Source: Stereum hirsutum FP-91666 SS1
Lineage: Eukaryota > Basidiomycota > Agaricomycetes > Russulales > Stereaceae
DNA: 64,000 nucleotides
NCBI RefSeq assembly: GCF_000264905.1
Contig: NW_006763137.1
Coordinates: 8,014 to 72,013 of the forward strand
Direction of reading: 5' to 3'
Positions 58,440-64,000 of this stretch are shown here, one piece after another. How positions within the stretch are numbered: the stretch's first letter is position 1; the number at the start of each line of letters is the position of its first letter. Position numbers and translations under genes: made by a program. The notes below the pieces were generated by a model. The model saw nothing but the letters and a program-made list of their open reading frames with translations. It did not search any database and was not told the origin of the DNA.

Positions 58440-61410
58440 GTGATTGCAAGCCCTCTCAGATTTCTCGTGCTTTTCTCTCTCGCTCACGAAAATCCAACAC
58501 CTTCAACAGTTGGTCGTCGATCTTAAGCAACGGAACTGAACTCAACGGAAAATGTGAGCCTGCTTACGTTGTCGTTTCTCTCAGACCCCGGGCTGAGGCT
58601 GTTCCAAGGCCTAATCCCCGAACCAAATTCTCGTGAAACAGAACAATTGGCCTCCGTTCCCCATGCCCGTCCACACCCTGTAACGACACTCCGTGTACAC
58701 TTCTCAGATACAACGAGGCGCATGGGACGTAAAGTTGAGGTGACGAAGAAACGCCCATCAAAACAAAAACAAGACTCTAGCGCCAATGGAATATTCCTCG
58801 ACCTTTCATCAACAACGGCAATGAAAATCAGAACGGAGAACGCCAATCACCGTGAAACCCGAGCTCAAACTCGAAGCATTACCTGCATGCGTAGGATGAA
58901 ACGGCTAGCAAGCAGTTCTCGGCCACTACTCTCTGGAACGCAGAGGAAGAGAGGAATCTCTGGACCATCTGATGGGCCGTGTAACCCACGCCACCCGCTA
59001 GACGGGGAGGTATCCCTTCGAAGAATGTTTCATCTCCGTCTGACCCGCCATCGCCGTACTACGGAGCCAAAAAACCATGCACGAGATTGTCTTCTTCTTC
59101 TGACTTCAGAATTCCCAAGCATAAGCTCCATCATAGGTCAAATCTGCTGAAAGTAAAACACGAGACGCGAGAAGCATCAACAAGGCTTCAGAATTGGAGC
59201 CGCTGGGAAGATGGCGGCACGGGTGGACTTGACCCGAATCTTTCTATTCAAGCCGCCATCAGGCCGTTACTTGAGTCCGGCAATGATTTCGGCAACCTCG
59301 ACTTGTATGGATTATGAAAGGAAGAATGGACCAAAATTGAGAAAATGGCCTTGACTGACTACCAGTAGCCATGGGTAACATGCAAACACCGCGTTTGGGA
59401 GTCTGAGTGCCGGTGATATTGATGAGTTATCAGACTTTCTGATGCAAAAGTCAAGGACCCGTTGAATATCCAGCGGTTTGAGTGAAGCACTTCCCTCCCA
59501 AGATAACATGTGTGCGATACCACCGTCACTGGCCACTAGTGGCGTAAAATCCCGATCCATCGACCCACGCGCTTCTCCAGCGGACGCTAGATGTCAACCG
59601 TGACGGCCTTCTGAATCTACCATCGACGTTTCCTCAAACTCGCGCGTTCCGCCACCGCCACTCTGTTACCCTCTACCCGTCTGCGGGATGAGAACGGAAG
59701 GATAGCAGCCACCGTGATTGGGTAAGGCCGATCTGCCGCATCGAATCGAATCACATACTACGGTGGCACCACCATTGTAAACTCTCGCATCTACCGCCAC
59801 CACCAAAACGACTGCTAATGCTGCGCGAAATCACCCGCGGTCACATCGCGGTTCGAACGGAACGTAACCAATCCCCATAGTATGGAAAGAGAAAGGCGAG
59901 GCGCCAGCCTTAAGTCCCTGGTCTGGAGCCCTAGTTTTCCGAGAAACGAGACGCCAAAGTCGACCCTCGAATACTTGTGGCGAGCAAGGCGAGCGCTCCG
60001 TAATTACCACTACAAATGATATAGAGAGGAGTGAAATGGACGACAGAGGAGCTCGGTTGAGCTATGAAGACCGACTTGACGCCGCATATCGTAACTATAC
60101 GAACTGCGAGATGATAAAATCATGCATACCGCGGCCCAGAACAGAACAAACCAAACAATTTTTTTATCCACATCGACGGAACCGTCAACGATCGTGGATA
60201 GCCATGCTCAATCATCTCATCTCCTGTTCTGTTATCCCTCTTCTGATGACTGAACAGAGCAACCTGACTGAGAACATACGCATCCGGACACAAAGCGCAT
60301 CTCTCCACGCCCACACAGACGACGAGCAACAACAAAGGAGAACAGACAGGACCGACCAAACCATCGAGATGTCTGAATCATGCAACGATCTACTAAGATG
60401 CAGATGCGCCGTCACCGGTCACAACGCACTCTCAATAATCACTGCAGAAAACTCCGTGACCCGCTACCACGTTCGTCCAGGCCTCAGAGTCATGACACCA
60501 TGACCATAACCGGTCGCAGCTCCGTTCTGATAGTACTCTTTCTGATCTTTCCGACAGGAAGTATCACGACGATGATAAACGATCACGCATCATGTATCGA
60601 AATCAAGCAAAGATTCGAGGGAGACATGATGAATGGTACAAGTACTCACCATCAGCACATCAAAAAACCAACAGTGACAATGAGGCTCCGAAGGGGGAAA
60701 TCGGCGACTTGGGACGTATTTCGGGGCTCTGGTATGTGGTTCAACTCCGGTGGCGGCGTCGGCGCTGTTTGGTGTAGGTGTTAGTGGTGACTCCATCCAT
60801 CGCCAACGGGCCAGGGCGGGATGTCAATGTGGTTAACGGGCGAATCCATGACTGTGTTAGTCGATCGGTCGATTGGTGGTTGGGTGGATGGGATGCTTGT
60901 CAGAGGAATAGACCCATGGGCAAGAAACTAAAGGACGAAACCAAATTTTCTCGTGCTCACCGTCTCTCCATTCCCAGGTACGCTTACGACGCTTAGCAAC
61001 GGAACGAACAGAATCACAGCGAAAAAAAAAGCAATAAAAAAGACAAAGATAGAGCCCCAAAAGCCGCAGCGCCTCCTCAAGGGCTCATTCGCGACATATT
61101 ACCATCCGTACGTACCATCCCCCGCTCCTTCGAAAGGCCCTATCGAGCGCACGAGCGCCTCAAATCCACATACGGGCACGACGACCCCACGTCCGTGCGT
61201 TTGAGGAAGGACGTGAACGCGAAACGTATGGCCGGCATATAAACATATGGAGGCCCGACGTCGACCGGGAATACAGGTATGTCGTCCTGGATTAGCTTGT
61301 CTGCACCCAGCGTCAACGTTGACGTTAGCGCGAACGCTCAGGAGTAGGTGCTCTAAATTCGTGAGCATGAGCATGAGTCGAGGAGTGGCTATGAACGCTC
61401 CCACCTCTCA
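58440..61410. other. Gene-poor region
   Basis: Several open frames of 100-200 codons exist (for example at 58554-59150 and 60036-60503, plus). They are Arg/Thr/Ser-rich, lack paired splice sites and recognisable motifs, and I do not accept them as genes. Confidence 0.4.
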
Positions 61411-61412
61411 TC

Positions 61413-61443
61413 ATCCATCCATCCATCCATCCATCCATCCATC
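61413..61443. repeat. (ATCC)n microsatellite
   Basis: About seven perfect copies of the tetramer. A (GCAC)n run follows at about 61512-61537 and a CATCC-rich stretch at 61868-61960. Confidence 0.85.
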
Positions 61444-62544
61444 ATCAGACCTGTGATGATTCGATGTTACATGACATCGCGCGAGCAATCAAGGCCACAA
61501 AATAACATCTGCACGCACGCACGCACGCACGCACGCATGCCATGCAGCATCCGAAAGACTCCAATGTTCCGGGGACCTAAGAAATCACCGAGAGTGTCGG
61601 GCGTTCTATTATCGGTGTCGCTCGAGGGAGCGTACGTCCCTCATCTGGATACTTTGCTCGTGGATGTGGATGGATGGATGGAATGGACGTGATGAAACAG
61701 CTACGACTTCGACTTCGCAGGTTCTATCATTTTTTGTTTCGTTCTGTTTTTGTTTGGTCTATGTAAAGAAATGTTACACACGTAGTGTCAGTATCAGTGT
61801 CCGTGCCCGTGTCAGCACCATCAATCCAATCCAATCCCAGTTCGGATTCACCGCTGTTTACTATCTCGTCACATCCCATCCCATCTTATCCCATCTCATC
61901 CCATCCCATGTCACCCATCCGACATCGCATCCGACATCGCATCCCATCGCATCTCAACAGACGCTTCTGACGGAATCCACGAACTAAGCTCCCAGCCTCA
62001 ACTTACGCATCAATATCACAAGGCCGAATGCGAATGGTGCGACGAAAAGAAGAGAAAAGAATAGACGAAACGGGGACGCGAGGGTCCAAAACGAAACGAA
62101 GCAACAAGACGACACACACGACACGACACCGTGACGGTGGTACACAGCACTGAGCACTAGGAGCTGCACAGGCTCCGAGCTCTGGCAGTGCGCTCGCCAA
62201 GTGGTGTCCTTTGTTTTATTTTGTTTTTGTGCCGTAGATCGTACATAGCACCGGCGCGTCGGTCATACTATCAGACCTGTGAGTTCCACGTTGTAAGTTC
62301 CAAGTTCCAGTCAGCCTTAGTCTGCCTAAGTATGTTCTCTTTGTGATGCTTGCTATGCGCACGGAAGCAAGCACGAACAAGAACAGCATGAATCACGATA
62401 ATCCCAGTCCGGAATCAGATTGAAACGGCACACGGACGTCGGAGGCTGATGTCCGTCCGTCCGATTCGCCGTCGCCGTCGCCATATCCCATACTGTATCC
62501 CATATCTCATATACGACACACCGCATACTACATTCATCGCCGAG

Positions 62545-62793
62545 ATGAGCGAGAAGAAGCTGTTCACAGCTCTCTACCCAAATGAGCCAGCGTTCTCTGA
62601 TTTTGATTGGACAAACATAGAAATAGGTTCAGAAAGCCGCCGTGCCGCCCCAGAAGAGAATCACTGCTCAGGTCATGAATGCATGAACTCAGAAGAGCCG
62701 GTGGCGGAAGAAGAAACCGAGAAGATGACAATCTCCGCGGAGACGACATACGGAAGCGCAGCGTTAGGCAACATACAGCTGTATTATTATTGA
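62545..62793 (+). CDS. Possible small acidic protein, 82 aa
   Basis: Single-exon frame beginning MSEKKLFTALYPNEPAFSDF and ending NIQLYYY, rich in Glu (EEPVAEEETEKM). It has a CSGHEC motif that could bind a metal. There is no family and no transcript-level support. It stands alone between gene-poor stretches. Confidence 0.35.
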   Translation: MSEKKLFTALYPNEPAFSDFDWTNIEIGSESRRAAPEENHCSGHECMNSEEPVAEEETEKMTISAETTYGSAALGNIQLYYY

Positions 62794-62844
62794 GTTCCTC
62801 GCAGCTTCTCGTGTCTTGTTTCTAGTTCAGAGGTGCCACCCTGT

Positions 62845-63785
62845 TTGGTCCTCTCGCGAAATGAAGCGGGAACAGTGGTGGCCGTCCAAGGAAACACGTT
62901 CTGGATCTGATGCCTCACAATGGCATGAGAGAAGCGTAAGCAATAGTGGCATCTGAATCTATCTGAATCCACCAGCGCTCTCCTGCCACCGTCATTCCAT
63001 TATCAGAGCCATCCGTATCATGGTTCTGTTTCGGCTAGTGGTCTGCTAGCTATAGCAGGACAGGAAGTCGGCTGTGCTTCGCCGGATACAAGTAGCGATG
63101 GATGCACAGACGACTGGGATTTGTGCAGTACGGTGTAACGAGTAGGATCGCTACCACCAAGTAGGATCACCACCGCGACCATCGAGACCATTGAGACCAG
63201 TACGGCAATGAACGAACACAACATACCAGACCAACACCGACCGGAAAATCATAATGAAAAACAAATCCGTTTCGTCCTCTTCCACAAAATGAAGCTAGCT
63301 CCCACAGAACCGCCCATCCGTCCAAAAACCACGTTCTGGATCTGATGCATCATGGATCACAATGGCATGATAGAAGCGTACATAAGTAGTCCAGCGCCCT
63401 CCTGCCAGTGCCACCGTCATTAATTCTAGTATCAGAGCCATCCGTATCCGTATCGTGGTTCTGTTTCGGCTAGCCATCTGCTACAATAGTTATAGCAGAA
63501 GCAGTGGTCGGTTGTGCTTCGCCGGAGGTACGAAAATGAACACGAGTAGCGCTGAATATGGATGTGCAGACGACTGCTGGGATCTGTCTGGTATGGTACC
63601 GGTGTAACGAGTAGGATCGCCACCACCAGATAGGATCTCCGCCACCACCAGGATCGCCACCACGACCAGCACCAGCACGACAATCAACGAACACAACATT
63701 GCAGACCAAACCAACACAAACACCAATCCGAAAATCAACGAACATAATGAAAATAACAAAGAAACGGATCCAAATCCGACTCCGT
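62845..63785. repeat. Tandem direct duplication, two diverged copies of about 0.43 and 0.51 kb
   Basis: Copy 1 (62845-63270) and copy 2 (63271-63785) share many blocks in the same order, for example ACGTTCTGGATCTGATGC (62895/63331), GGTTCTGTTTCGGCTAG, GTGCTTCGCCGGA, GTGTAACGAGTAGGATCGC and a closing CGAAAATCA / GGAAAATCATAATGAAAA stretch. Copy 2 has several extra insertions, including extra CCACCA triplets around 63610-63680. No convincing gene is present in either copy. Confidence 0.75.
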
Positions 63786-64000
63786 GTCTGATCCTTATTC
63801 TGATATCGCGTGCCGTGCCGTCTCGTCTAGTCACACATCCCGTTCCGTTCATTTAGCTCCCACCCTCACCCACTGGCCGTACCATCCAATCCCAGCATCA
63901 CCTCCATCACCCACATCCGCAAATGATGCAAAGCCTCAAATCCCAACGATCCAACGATCACTCGCCCGCGCGTGGCGACGACGTGAAGGGGCCAGAACCC

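Noticed and set aside
58554..59150. 198-codon plus-strand frame
   Set aside because: Arg/Thr/Ser-rich, no recognisable segment and no neighbouring exons.
60036..60503. 155-codon plus-strand frame
   Set aside because: No splice signals, no motif, Arg/Thr/Gln-rich; could not be distinguished from chance.
62800..63852. Minus-strand hydrophobic frames in the tandem duplication
   Set aside because: Different frames are open in the two copies and are not conserved between them, so they are not coding.
1..64000. tRNA, rRNA, CRISPR or telomere repeats
   Set aside because: No cloverleaf with a GTTCGAATC-type arm, no rRNA segment, no spaced direct repeats and no TTAGGG-type runs were seen by eye; a tRNA scan would be decisive.

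Overview
The window looks like nuclear DNA of a filamentous basidiomycete, most likely an Agaricomycete. Genes are split by many short introns (about 40-65 nt, GT..AG), one starting directly after the ATG codon. The gene content fits: an AA9 lytic polysaccharide monooxygenase with a fungal CBM1, an RTA1-type membrane protein, a DUF6533-type seven-helix protein, an F-box protein, and a DUF6589 protein next to a RecQ-like helicase. No rRNA, tRNA, CRISPR array or bacterial-type operon was seen. Exon boundaries were read by eye from splice sites, frame and protein sense; they are models, not transcript data.

Layout. 0-4 kb: a complete 392-bp MITE-like element with 34-bp terminal inverted repeats and an 8-bp target duplication, then decayed coding tracts. 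4-5.4 kb: a 2-oxoglutarate/Fe(II) oxygenase (5 exons, 376 aa). 6.4-8.6 kb, minus strand: a DUF6533-type membrane protein and a second, damaged-looking relative. 9.8-12.5 kb: a small basic protein and an F-box protein. 13.3 kb: a heptamer array. 14.7-17.5 kb: the first two members of an unrecognised paralogous family; the second carries an internal segment resembling the Cdc24 calponin-homology domain. 17.9-19.8 kb, minus: RTA1 family. 21.5-23.9 kb: AA9-CBM1 gene and a decayed AA9 fragment. 25.4-26.5 kb: a 349-aa unknown protein. 27.5-32.1 kb: an O-fucosyltransferase-like type II membrane protein with a 1,960-nt intron that holds degenerate repeats. 35.2-38.1 kb: two more family members, divergently transcribed. 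38.7-41.6 kb, minus: an ATP-dependent DNA ligase with two SWIM-type zinc modules, with Mlu1-type boxes upstream. 44.7 kb: fifth family member. 45.5-49.1 kb: gene-poor with decayed pieces. 49.4-55.4 kb: a convergent pair, a DUF6589 protein (1,068 aa) and a RecQ-like helicase (717 aa), with an 18-bp perfect palindrome nested in a second inverted repeat between their stops. 56-64 kb: mostly gene-poor, microsatellites and a roughly 0.45-kb tandem duplication.

The most interesting material is (1) the five-member family at 14.7, 16.1, 36.0, 37.2 and 44.7 kb, which shares a tiny first exon and a conserved N-terminal strand and C-terminal block but no domain I recognise; (2) the SWIM-SWIM-ligase fusion; and (3) the DUF6589/RecQ pair, which could be a mobile unit. 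The genes do not form one pathway. The ligase and helicase act on DNA, while the AA9 enzyme is secreted for cellulose attack.
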